A stretch of DNA of 9,473 nucleotides from JACDAS01 sp046262415 (GTDB lineage Bacteria > Actinomycetota > Thermoleophilia > Gaiellales > Gaiellaceae), in the NCBI GenBank assembly GCA_046262415.1, contig JBHEMU010000132.1, forward strand, positions 1-9,473, read 5' to 3'. The notes under the pieces were generated by a model that saw only the letters and a list, made by a program, of their open reading frames with translations, was not told the DNA's origin and searched no databases. Below are positions 1 to 5,644 of the stretch, one piece after another; the first letter of the stretch is position 1; every line of letters starts with the position of its first letter. The translations under genes and the position numbers were made by a program.

Positions 1-402
1 CCCGCCGACCTGGTCGCCGCTCCGCGCGATCCCTTCGTCGCCGGCTTCACCGGCGCGAACGTGCTCCGCGGGAAGGCGAGCCGCTCCGCGGCCGGTCTGA
101 CCGAGATCGCGCTGGAGAGCGGGGCGACGGTCTACTCGACCGACGAGCGGCGCGGACCGGTCAGCGTCGTCATCCACCCGTGGGAGATCGCGCTCGCCGC
201 CGAGGCCGCGGACGAGTCCTCGCTGAACCACCTGCGCGCGGAGGTGTCGTCGCTCGTCTCGCTGGGGAACCGCGTGCGCGTGCGCGTCGGGCCTCTGACC
301 GCCGAGGTGTCGGCGGCTTCTGCAGAGCGCCTCCGGCTCGCTCCCGGAAGCTCGGTCGTCGCGAGCTTCAAGGCGACTGCGACCCGCCTGTTGCCGCGCT
401 GA
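1..402 (+). CDS. ABC transporter ATP-binding protein, C-terminal part with TOBE domain (molybdate/tungstate-type likely); 5' end outside window
   Basis: Seen: an open frame from base 1 to TGA at 400-402, about 133 residues, with no initiation site needed because the gene enters from the left. It begins with residues reading FVAGFTGANVLRG, matching the FVA-F-G--N-- stretch that follows the nucleotide-binding domain in importer ATPases (ModC, WtpC, PotA, CysA types). Next comes VVIHPWEIALA, equivalent to the 'I-RPE-I' strand of a TOBE domain, then a beta-rich tail (NRVRVRVGPLTAEVSA) ending in a short region where TOBE domains bind oxyanion or regulate the pump. Known: these proteins sit on the cytoplasmic face and energise import. 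Inferred: the single compact TOBE and the 'SLGNRVRVRVG' region favour a molybdate or tungstate importer, but sulfate, spermidine or sugar importers cannot be excluded without the missing Walker domain and partner genes. Its last 35 bases overlap the end of the opposite gene. Confidence 0.8.
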   Translation, partial: PADLVAAPRDPFVAGFTGANVLRGKASRSAAGLTEIALESGATVYSTDERRGPVSVVIHPWEIALAAEAADESSLNHLRAEVSSLVSLGNRVRVRVGPLTAEVSAASAERLRLAPGSSVVASFKATATRLLPR

Positions 403-802
403 CGACCGCGCCGTAGAGCAGGTGGTCGGCGAGCAGGGCCGCGCGCTCGACCGGGCGGAGCCGGCGCGCGTGGCTGAGACCGAGGCCGGGAGCCACGATC
501 GCCTCGTAGAACAGCCAGACCGCGGCGCCGTACGCAGGGCCCGCGCCGGGCGCTCGCCGGAGCCCGCCCGGGAGCGCGCCGTAGAGCGCCCCGCAGAGCC
601 CGCCGTAGCACCAGTGCCCGAGCTCGATCGCCGCCGGGCGAGTGGGAGCGGGTAGCAGCCCGAGGAGCCTCGGGACCGCCTCGCTGGCGATCGCCTCCGG
701 CGGCGTCTTGCCGACGAGCCCGAGGCGGGTCGTGACGCTCCGGGCGACGCTCATGGCCATGGCGCCGGCGACCCCGGCGACCGCTCCGCGGACGAGCTGC
801 AT
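368..802 (-). CDS. Small multi-pass membrane protein, DUF1440/YagU-like (hypothetical)
   Basis: Reads 144 residues from ATG at 802 to TGA at 368-370. Longer in-frame starts reach to 934, but the ATG at 802 begins a hydrophobic segment and is preceded by GGGAGG (complement of 815-820), a Shine-Dalgarno sequence with a slightly long spacer of about 12 bases. Four likely membrane helices are visible: residues about 5-24 (GAVAGVAGAMAMSVARS), about 60-80 (ELGHWCYGGLCGALYGALPGG), about 90-110 (GPAYGAAVWLFYEAIVAP) and about 122-140 (AALLADHLLYGAVVSAATGG). They are rich in small residues spaced as glycine zippers. The N-terminal 'G-VAG--A---MS--R' followed by 'TPPEAIA' resembles the DUF1440/YagU group of inner-membrane proteins. 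No function is known, and the family link is pattern-based only. The gene converges on the ABC ATPase and overlaps it by 35 bases. Confidence 0.7.
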   Translation of the reverse strand: MQLVRGAVAGVAGAMAMSVARSVTTRLGLVGKTPPEAIASEAVPRLLGLLPAPTRPAAIELGHWCYGGLCGALYGALPGGLRRAPGAGPAYGAAVWLFYEAIVAPGLGLSHARRLRPVERAALLADHLLYGAVVSAATGGSQSP

Positions 803-866
803 CCGGCGAGTCTTCCTCCCCGGCGCGCGCCTGTAACCTCGCCCCGGCGGAAGAGGAGACACGTCC

Positions 867-883
867 CGGCAGGGCTCTTGCCG
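867..883. promoter_or_regulatory. Short inverted repeat in the divergent spacer (possible operator or leader hairpin)
   Basis: CGGCA at 867-871 pairs with TGCCG at 879-883 around a seven-base loop that can pair further through G-T wobbles. It lies in the 110-base spacer (803-912) between the minus-strand membrane protein gene and the plus-strand small ORFs, so it could act on either. No convincing -35/-10 pair was recognised in this spacer. In GC-rich DNA a five-base stem arises easily by chance, so this is a weak call. Confidence 0.2.
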
Positions 884-912
884 ATCGCAGATCACGCGGT
901 GAGAATTTCTGG

Positions 913-1056
913 ATGCACGCGCAGGAACTTCCACTCGATCGTGAAGACGTCGTCACTATCATGAGGTCCCTCCTGCGCCTGAACTGGAAGATCGACAGCG
1001 TGCTGGAACTGCTCGAGGACGACGATGAAGAAGAAGAGACCGAAGCGGACGCCTGA
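913..1056 (+). CDS. Small protein of 47 residues with amphipathic helix and acidic tail (hypothetical)
   Basis: ATG at 913 to TGA at 1054-1056. A GGTGAG stretch (898-903) lies nine bases before the start and can serve as ribosome binding site; a second in-frame ATG at 961 would leave 31 residues. The sequence has a short N-terminal part, then an amphipathic helix (RSLLRLNWKIDSVLELLED), then an uninterrupted acidic tail (DDDEEEETEADA). This layout resembles small actinobacterial proteins that form a helix or short coiled coil, but I recognise no named family. Codon use is GC3-rich where the charge pattern allows. Its last 32 bases overlap the start of the next small gene in the +1 frame, so the pair is probably translated as a unit. 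Function unknown. Confidence 0.6.
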   Translation: MHAQELPLDREDVVTIMRSLLRLNWKIDSVLELLEDDDEEEETEADA

Positions 1057-1159
1057 GGAGATCGCCCAGGACAAGGCGATCGTGCGCCAGCTCGAGGAGC
1101 GCATCGCCTACCACGAGGCGAAGCTCGAGCAGGAGCGCGCGGCCTCGAGCGGCGGCTGA
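1025..1159 (+). CDS. Small basic helical protein of 44 residues (hypothetical), overlaps preceding gene
   Basis: ATG at 1025 to TGA at 1157-1159, with GAGGA at 1015-1019 five bases before the start, a good Shine-Dalgarno placement inside the previous gene. The protein starts MKKKRPKRTPEEIA, a strongly basic head, and continues as a charged helix (QLEERIAYHEAKLEQER) with heptad-like leucine and isoleucine spacing that suggests a short coiled coil. It begins in the +1 frame inside the acidic tail of the 47-residue protein, so the run of GAA/AAG triplets gives glutamates in one frame and lysines in the other. The overlap and internal ribosome site point to translational coupling. No family recognised. 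The same frame continues after the stop into the dehydratase remnant, but the two are not related. Confidence 0.6.
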   Translation: MKKKRPKRTPEEIAQDKAIVRQLEERIAYHEAKLEQERAASSGG

Positions 1160-1174
1160 GCGGCTACGCGCGAC

Positions 1175-1198
1175 CAGCCGCCGCCGCACGAACGGGAG
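1175..1198 (+). repeat. Copy 1 of a 24-base near-perfect direct repeat; the other copy is the acnA 3' end
   Basis: Bases 1175-1198 equal 2876-2899 except for one mismatch (C at 1185, A at 2886), in the same orientation and 1701 bases apart. On the minus strand this copy can be read GG-LPFV-RRL-A, matching the aconitase C-terminus GGILPFVLRRLLA with changes mostly at the codon level. It therefore looks like a displaced or duplicated acnA tail. It ends precisely where the threonine-dehydratase-like reading begins. Confidence 0.6.
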
Positions 1199-1345
1199 AT
1201 ATCCCCCGCCGGCGCGGCTCCCCTCGCCGCGCTCCCGCGGCTTCGCGGTGAGCTCGCGGGCGCCCGCGTCGCGCTCGTCTGCTCGGGCGGGAACATCGGC
1301 CCGGCTCAGCTCCGCGAGATCCTCGAGGCAGGCCGTGGTGGCTGA
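1196..1345 (+). pseudogene. C-terminal remnant of a threonine/serine dehydratase (PLP-dependent)
   Basis: Frame 2 is open from 1160 to TGA at 1343-1345. From about 1199 it reads ISPAGAAPLAALPRLRGEL, then ARVALVCSGGNIGPAQLREI. These are the closing elements of the catalytic domain of fold-type II PLP enzymes of the threonine ammonia-lyase group: the E-(S/A)GAA-LAAL helix, and the V-SGGN strand and turn near the C-terminus. About 45-50 residues of a roughly 310-400 residue enzyme remain; the lysine-bearing SxKxRGA region and the glycine loop that holds the cofactor phosphate are absent. No ATG, GTG or TTG precedes the fragment in frame, and upstream the frame closes at the TGA of the small ORF. 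It is therefore a dead 3' end, cut at the 24-base repeat. It still overlaps the start of the GNAT gene, suggesting an original dehydratase-acetyltransferase operon. Confidence 0.7.
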
Positions 1346-2252
1346 CGTCCGCGTCTGCGCGAGCCAGGCCGAGGAGCGCCGGTCGGTCGAGATCTACAAC
1401 GCCGTCTGCCCGGAGGACGCGGTCAGCCTCGAGGAGTCGCGCGCGTTCGCCGCCTCCGCTCGGCGCTCGTTCGACGTCCTCGCCCATCACGAGGGGAGGC
1501 CGGTGGGCTCCGGGTTCGCCGCAGTCTTCTCGCCCCGTCCGACGACCGCGTTCACGCTGGTCACCGTCCTGCCCGAGGCTCGCGGGCGCGGCGTCGGGAC
1601 AGCGCTCTACCGCGCGATCTCCGAGTGGGGCCGGCCCGAGCTGACGGCTCTGGACGCGAGGGTGGCGGGAGGCGACGAGCTTTCGCTCGCGTACGCGCTC
1701 CGCCGAGGGTTCGTCGAGGTCGAGCGGCGCACCCGGCTCGTGCTCGAGCTCCGGGGCCGGACGCCGCCCGAGGTCGCGGCGCCGGAGGGCGTCGAGATCC
1801 TGAGCCTGGCGGCCGACCCGGCTCTCCTCCCCGGCATCTACGAGGTCGCGTGCGAGGCGGTTCCGGACGTGCCGGGCCGCGGACAGGAGGCGATGGAGCC
1901 GCTCGACGACTGGCTCGGCACCGAGTTCGGCGGCCCAGGCGACCGGCCCGAGGCGACGTTCGTGGCCCGCGCCGGCGGCCTCGTCGTCGGCTACGCCAAG
2001 GGCAGCCTGAGCGGTGCCCGCCCGGGGACGGTCCAGCACGACATGACCGGAGTCCGCCGCGCCTGGCGCGGGCGCGGTATCGCCGGGGCGCTGAAGCGCG
2101 CCCAGATCCGGTGGGCGGTGGAGAACGGCTTCGAGCGGCTGGTGACCGAGAACGAGCTGCGCAACGAGCCGATGCGCCGCGTGAACCTGCGGCTCGGCTA
2201 CGTCGAAGGTCCCGGCCAGGTGATCCTGCGCGGCCCGCTGGCCGAGCTGTAG
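1335..2252 (+). CDS. Tandem-domain GNAT family N-acetyltransferase
   Basis: About 305 residues, from GTG at 1335 (or the adjacent GTG at 1338) to TAG at 2250-2252. GAGG at 1325-1328 is a suitable ribosome site. Earlier in-frame starts from 1248 are unlikely because that stretch is the dehydratase remnant read in a wrong frame. Two GNAT folds are visible. The first has the acetyl-CoA pyrophosphate loop LPEARGRGVGTALYRAI with its RGRGVG at residue about 83. The second has VRRAWRGRGIAGALKRA at residue about 245, followed by TENELRNEPMRRVNLRLGY, the typical 'N--M---N--LGF' closing motif. Both loops keep the R/Q-x-x-G-x-G/A consensus, so both may bind acetyl-CoA. Two-domain GNATs include mycothiol synthase MshD, but specific MshD similarity is not evident and the acceptor is unknown. 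Only six bases separate its stop from that of the opposing DUF3885 gene. Confidence 0.88.
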   Translation: MVADVRVCASQAEERRSVEIYNAVCPEDAVSLEESRAFAASARRSFDVLAHHEGRPVGSGFAAVFSPRPTTAFTLVTVLPEARGRGVGTALYRAISEWGRPELTALDARVAGGDELSLAYALRRGFVEVERRTRLVLELRGRTPPEVAAPEGVEILSLAADPALLPGIYEVACEAVPDVPGRGQEAMEPLDDWLGTEFGGPGDRPEATFVARAGGLVVGYAKGSLSGARPGTVQHDMTGVRRAWRGRGIAGALKRAQIRWAVENGFERLVTENELRNEPMRRVNLRLGYVEGPGQVILRGPLAEL

Positions 2253-2258
2253 TCGTCT

Positions 2259-2867
2259 TCAGCGCGAGTTTCGGTCGCGATCGACCACCCAGTCGCGGGC
2301 GCTCTCGTACAGCGGCCGCAGGCGTCCGGCTGAAGGTGCATGGACGATCGCGCCGCGGTCGTCGTACATGTGGAACACCAGCGGGTCGGACTCGTCGATC
2401 AGGTACACGCGCGCGCCCACAGCAGGCTCGAGGCCGAGCTCGTCGTTCGCAATCAGCCGGAAGAGGGACCGGTAGTCGAGCTGCCGGAGGTCGAGCGCGG
2501 CCGTCAGGCGGCGAACCGCCCCGCCCTCGCTCTCATCCTCGCCCAAGCTCACCCGAGTCGCCGACGCCTGTGCTGCTTCGGGGAGAAGCTGTATCAGCTG
2601 CGCCTCGGCACCCGACCGGTGCGCCAGGTCGCCGGGCGGCCACAGGTACGCGTCCAGGAAACCGCGATGCCCGGGTGGGATCGCCGCCTCGAACAAACGC
2701 ACCGCCCGCGAGACCGCCTGCTCGACCCGTCGCACCCCTGTCGACTCTCCCCCGAGCTCGAACCGCAGGTAGGGAATGTCCTCGAACTCGAATCGTGGAA
2801 GCGGCAACGATGCGCCGGGGAAGGCGCGCGAGACGAAGCTGCTCAGATGCTCAGCCGGGGTCGTCAG
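2259..2867 (-). CDS. DUF3885 domain protein, start codon abnormal (possibly 5'-truncated)
   Basis: About 200 residues ending at TGA 2259-2261. The C-terminal half carries the DUF3885 signature: RLIANDELGLEP, then VYLIDESDPLVFHMYDDRG, then LRPLYESARDWVVDRDR. An N-terminal PYLRFELGG is also typical of the family. Function is unknown; these are soluble proteins often found as stand-alone genes. The start is a problem: the frame is open far upstream inside acnA, but near the expected N-terminus there is no ATG or GTG. Choices are CTG at 2867, which overlaps the acnA stop codon by two bases and gives a full-looking N-terminus (TTPAEHLSSFVSRAF), or TTG at 2807. Neither has a convincing ribosome site. 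Translation by coupling to acnA termination is possible; so is loss of the true start at the repeat junction. The domain call is firm, the start is not. Confidence 0.75.
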   Translation of the reverse strand: MTTPAEHLSSFVSRAFPGASLPLPRFEFEDIPYLRFELGGESTGVRRVEQAVSRAVRLFEAAIPPGHRGFLDAYLWPPGDLAHRSGAEAQLIQLLPEAAQASATRVSLGEDESEGGAVRRLTAALDLRQLDYRSLFRLIANDELGLEPAVGARVYLIDESDPLVFHMYDDRGAIVHAPSAGRLRPLYESARDWVVDRDRNSR

Positions 2868-5599
2868 GTCGCCAGCAGCCGCCGCAGCACGAACGGGAGG
2901 ATCCCGCCGTGGCGCAGGTACTCGCGCTCGCGCGGGGTCTCGAGCCTGACGCGGGCGCGGAACTCGTTGTCGTCGGCCCGCACCGTCACCTCGCGCGCCT
3001 CGCCGTTTTCGACCCCCTCGATCGCGAACGTCTCGCGGCCGGTCAGCCCCAGCGACGCTGCGCTCTCGCCCTCGGCGAACTGGAGCGGGAGGATGCCCAT
3101 CATCAGCAGGTTCGAACGGTGGATCCGCTCGTAGCTCTCGGCGAGCACGGCCCTGACGCCGAGCAGGTTCGGTCCCTTCGCCGCCCAGTCCCGCGAGGAG
3201 CCGGAGCCGTACTCGCGGCCGGCGATCACGATCAGCGGCACGCCCTCGGCCAGGTACCGCTGCGCCCCCTCGAAGATCGTCGTCTCCTCTCCGTCCGGCA
3301 GGTGCACCGTCCAGGTGCCCTCGCTCCCGGGCACGAGCTGGTTCCGCAGGCGCACGTTCGCGAAGGTGCCGCGCACCATCACCTCGTGGTTGCCTCGCCG
3401 GGAACCGTACGAGTTGAACTCGGCCCGCTCGCAGCCCTGCTCGACCAGGTAGCGGCCGGCCGGGCTCTCCGGCTTGATCGCGCCCGCCGGCGAGATGTGG
3501 TCGGTGGTGACGCTGTCGCCGACCATGACGAGGCACCGGGCCCCGGCGACGTCCTCCACGCGGCCGGGCTCGGTGGCCATGTCCTCGAAGTACGGGGGCA
3601 GGCGGACGTAGGTCGACCCCTCGTCCCACGCGAACAGCTCTCCCTCCGGAACGGGGAGGCCGCGCCAGGTCTCGTCGCCCGTGAAGACGTCCGCGTACGT
3701 CCGCGTGAACATGTCGCCGTGCACCGCGGCGGCGATCGTCTCCTGCACCTCGGCCGAGGTCGGCCAGAGATCTCTGAGGTAGACGTCGTCGCCGTTCGCG
3801 TCCTGTGCGAGGGGCTCGGTCGTCAGGTCGAGGTCCATCCTGCCGGCGAGCGAGTACGCGACGACGAGCGGCGGCGACGCGAGGTAGTTCGCCTTCACCT
3901 CGGGATGGATCCTCGCCTCGAAGTTGCGGTTGCCCGACAGGACCGAGCAGACGACCAGGTCGCCGTCCGCGACGGCCGTCGAGATCTCGTCCGCGAGCGG
4001 CCCCGAGTTGCCGATGCACGTGGTGCAGCCGTAGCCGACCGTGTGGAAGCCGAGCGCCTCCAGGTACTCCGTCAGGCCGGCCTTCGCGAAGTACTCCGTG
4101 ACGACGCGAGAGCCCGGGGCCAGGCTCGACTTGACCCAGGGCTTGCGCTCGAGGCCGCGCGCGACGGCCTTCTTCGCGACGAGCCCGGCGGCGACCATCA
4201 CCTGGGGGTTGGACGTGTTCGTGCAGGACGTGATCGCGGCGATCACGACGGAGCCGTGCTCCAGCTCGAACCGGTCGCCGCCGAGGGTGACCGGCACCGG
4301 CTTGGCCCGTTCGGCCACCACGACCGACGGCACGGCCGCCGGCTCGGCGGGAGCCGTGTCCGTCCCGTTGTGGTCCGGATGCTGCTCCACGGTCGGATCG
4401 CTCGCCGGGAACGTGTCCGCGATCGCCTTGTCCTCCGGCTCGTACTCGACGCCGAAGGTCTCGAGCGCCGCGAGGAACGAGCGCTTTGCGTCGGCCAGCG
4501 CGACCCGGTCCTGCGGACGGCGCGGCCCCGCCAGGCTCGGCTCGACGGTGGAGAGGTCGAGCTCGACCACCTGCGTGTACGTCGGCTCCTCGTCCGGGTC
4601 GTGCCAGAGAAGGTTCTCCTTGCAGTAGGCCTCGACCAGCGCGATCCGCTCGGGGTCGCGGCCGGTGAGGCGGAGGTACTCGAGCGTCGCCTCGTCGACC
4701 GGGAAGAAGCCACACGTGGCGCCGTACTCCGGCGACATGTTCCCGATCGTCGCGCGGTCCGCGAGGTGAAGCGAGGCCAGCCCGTGACCGAAGTACTCGA
4801 CGAACTTGCCGACCACGCCGGTGCGGCGGAGGATCTCGGTGACCGTCAGGACGAGGTCGGTCGCGGTGGCGCCCTCCGGCAGACGGCCGGTCAGCTTGAA
4901 GCCGACCACCTGCGGGACGAGCATCGACAGCGCCTCGCCGAGCATCGCCGCCTCGGCCTCGATCCCGCCGACGCCCCAGCCGAGCACGCCGAGGCCGTTG
5001 ACCATCGTCGTATGCGAGTCGGTGCCGACGAGGGTGTCGGGGTAGGCCTGCCCGTCCCGGCTCTCGACCACGCGCGCTAGGAACTCCAGGTTGACCTGGT
5101 GCACGATGCCGGTGCCGGGCGGGACGACCTTGAAGTCCCGGAACGCCTTCTGGCCCCAGCGCAGGAACGCGTAGCGCTCCCGGTTCCGCTCGAACTCGCG
5201 CTCGACGTTGTGCCGGAACGCGCCACGCGTGCCGAACTGGTCGACCTGAACCGAGTGGTCGATCACGAGCTCGACGGGGATCAGCGGGTTGATCCGCGCC
5301 GGGTCGCCGCCGAGCTTGGCCATCGCGTCCCGCATCGCCGCCAGATCGACGACGGCGGGGACGCCGGTGAAGTCCTGCAGGAGCACGCGGGAGGGGCGGA
5401 ACGAGATCTCGCGAGAGGGATCGTCCTTCGCGACCCAGGTCGCCACCGCCTCCACGTCGTCCTCGTGGCCGGTGCGCAGGACGTTCTCGAGCAGGATCCT
5501 CAGGCTGTAGGGCAGCCGCTCGACGTCGTACCGGCTCTGCAGCTCGCCGAGCCGGAAGATCTCGTACGTACGATCGCCGACTCGGAGCTGCGAGGACAT
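2864..5599 (-). CDS. acnA: Aconitate hydratase A (aconitase)
   Basis: A 911-residue protein from ATG at 5599 (a TTG at 5611 would add four residues) to TGA at 2864-2866. It isomerises citrate to isocitrate via cis-aconitate in the TCA cycle, in the cytoplasm, using a [4Fe-4S] cluster. The cluster cysteines are present: C459 in SCTNTSNP, and C525 and C528 in GYGCTTCIGNSGPL. Their 66- and 3-residue spacing equals that of E. coli AcnA. Other signatures are GTDSHTTMVNGLG (D194), GDSVTTDHISPAGAI, and the swivel-domain elements YGSRRGNHEVMVRGTFAN, GREYGSGSSRDWAAKG and HRSNLLMMGILPLQF. The tail is GGILPFVLRRLLAT. Length is normal for the AcnA/IRP1 type; an alanine/proline-rich linker (about residues 400-430) lies before the first cluster cysteine. 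The gene is divergent from the PD40 protein with only 45 bases between starts. Its last 24-base block is repeated at 1175-1198. Confidence 0.97.
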   Translation of the reverse strand: MSSQLRVGDRTYEIFRLGELQSRYDVERLPYSLRILLENVLRTGHEDDVEAVATWVAKDDPSREISFRPSRVLLQDFTGVPAVVDLAAMRDAMAKLGGDPARINPLIPVELVIDHSVQVDQFGTRGAFRHNVEREFERNRERYAFLRWGQKAFRDFKVVPPGTGIVHQVNLEFLARVVESRDGQAYPDTLVGTDSHTTMVNGLGVLGWGVGGIEAEAAMLGEALSMLVPQVVGFKLTGRLPEGATATDLVLTVTEILRRTGVVGKFVEYFGHGLASLHLADRATIGNMSPEYGATCGFFPVDEATLEYLRLTGRDPERIALVEAYCKENLLWHDPDEEPTYTQVVELDLSTVEPSLAGPRRPQDRVALADAKRSFLAALETFGVEYEPEDKAIADTFPASDPTVEQHPDHNGTDTAPAEPAAVPSVVVAERAKPVPVTLGGDRFELEHGSVVIAAITSCTNTSNPQVMVAAGLVAKKAVARGLERKPWVKSSLAPGSRVVTEYFAKAGLTEYLEALGFHTVGYGCTTCIGNSGPLADEISTAVADGDLVVCSVLSGNRNFEARIHPEVKANYLASPPLVVAYSLAGRMDLDLTTEPLAQDANGDDVYLRDLWPTSAEVQETIAAAVHGDMFTRTYADVFTGDETWRGLPVPEGELFAWDEGSTYVRLPPYFEDMATEPGRVEDVAGARCLVMVGDSVTTDHISPAGAIKPESPAGRYLVEQGCERAEFNSYGSRRGNHEVMVRGTFANVRLRNQLVPGSEGTWTVHLPDGEETTIFEGAQRYLAEGVPLIVIAGREYGSGSSRDWAAKGPNLLGVRAVLAESYERIHRSNLLMMGILPLQFAEGESAASLGLTGRETFAIEGVENGEAREVTVRADDNEFRARVRLETPREREYLRHGGILPFVLRRLLAT
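2876..2899 (+). repeat. Copy 2 of the 24-base direct repeat, inside the acnA 3' end
   Basis: This copy lies ten bases inside the acnA stop codon and encodes (minus strand) LPFVLRRL of the conserved aconitase C-terminus. It differs from 1175-1198 only at 2886. Because it is coding and under selection here, it is probably the original and the other copy the derived one. Confidence 0.6.
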
Positions 5600-5644
5600 G
5601 CCTCGATTCAATCAGACGGCCTGCTCGCGCTACCGTTCGCCGGG

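Noticed and set aside
132..962. Minus-strand frame of 276 codons across the ABC ATPase and membrane protein genes
   Set aside because: Arg-rich shadow frame without family motifs, conflicting with two better-supported genes.
1248..1334. N-terminal extension of the GNAT gene from GTG at 1248
   Set aside because: This stretch encodes the dehydratase remnant in another frame; the extension is Ser/Arg/Ala-rich, and GTG 1335 has a ribosome site.
2250..2262. Possible terminator between the converging GNAT and DUF3885 genes
   Set aside because: Only six bases separate the stops, and I found no stable stem or T-run across the junction.
2868..4715. Upstream extension of the DUF3885 frame through acnA on the minus strand
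   Set aside because: The frame is open only because of high GC3 in acnA; the translated extension is low-complexity and matches nothing, while acnA in the overlapping frame is complete.
1625..5080. Very long plus-strand open frame of over 1100 codons covering GNAT and the acnA antisense strand
   Set aside because: Its translation is Arg/Pro/Ala/Gly-rich with no recognisable domain, and it lies in shifted or antisense frames of GNAT, DUF3885 and acnA, all of which have clear family motifs. It is a GC-bias shadow.
5099..5644. Upstream extension of the PD40 protein frame
   Set aside because: It is antisense to the acnA N-terminal coding region, and it would bury the signal peptide at 5645.
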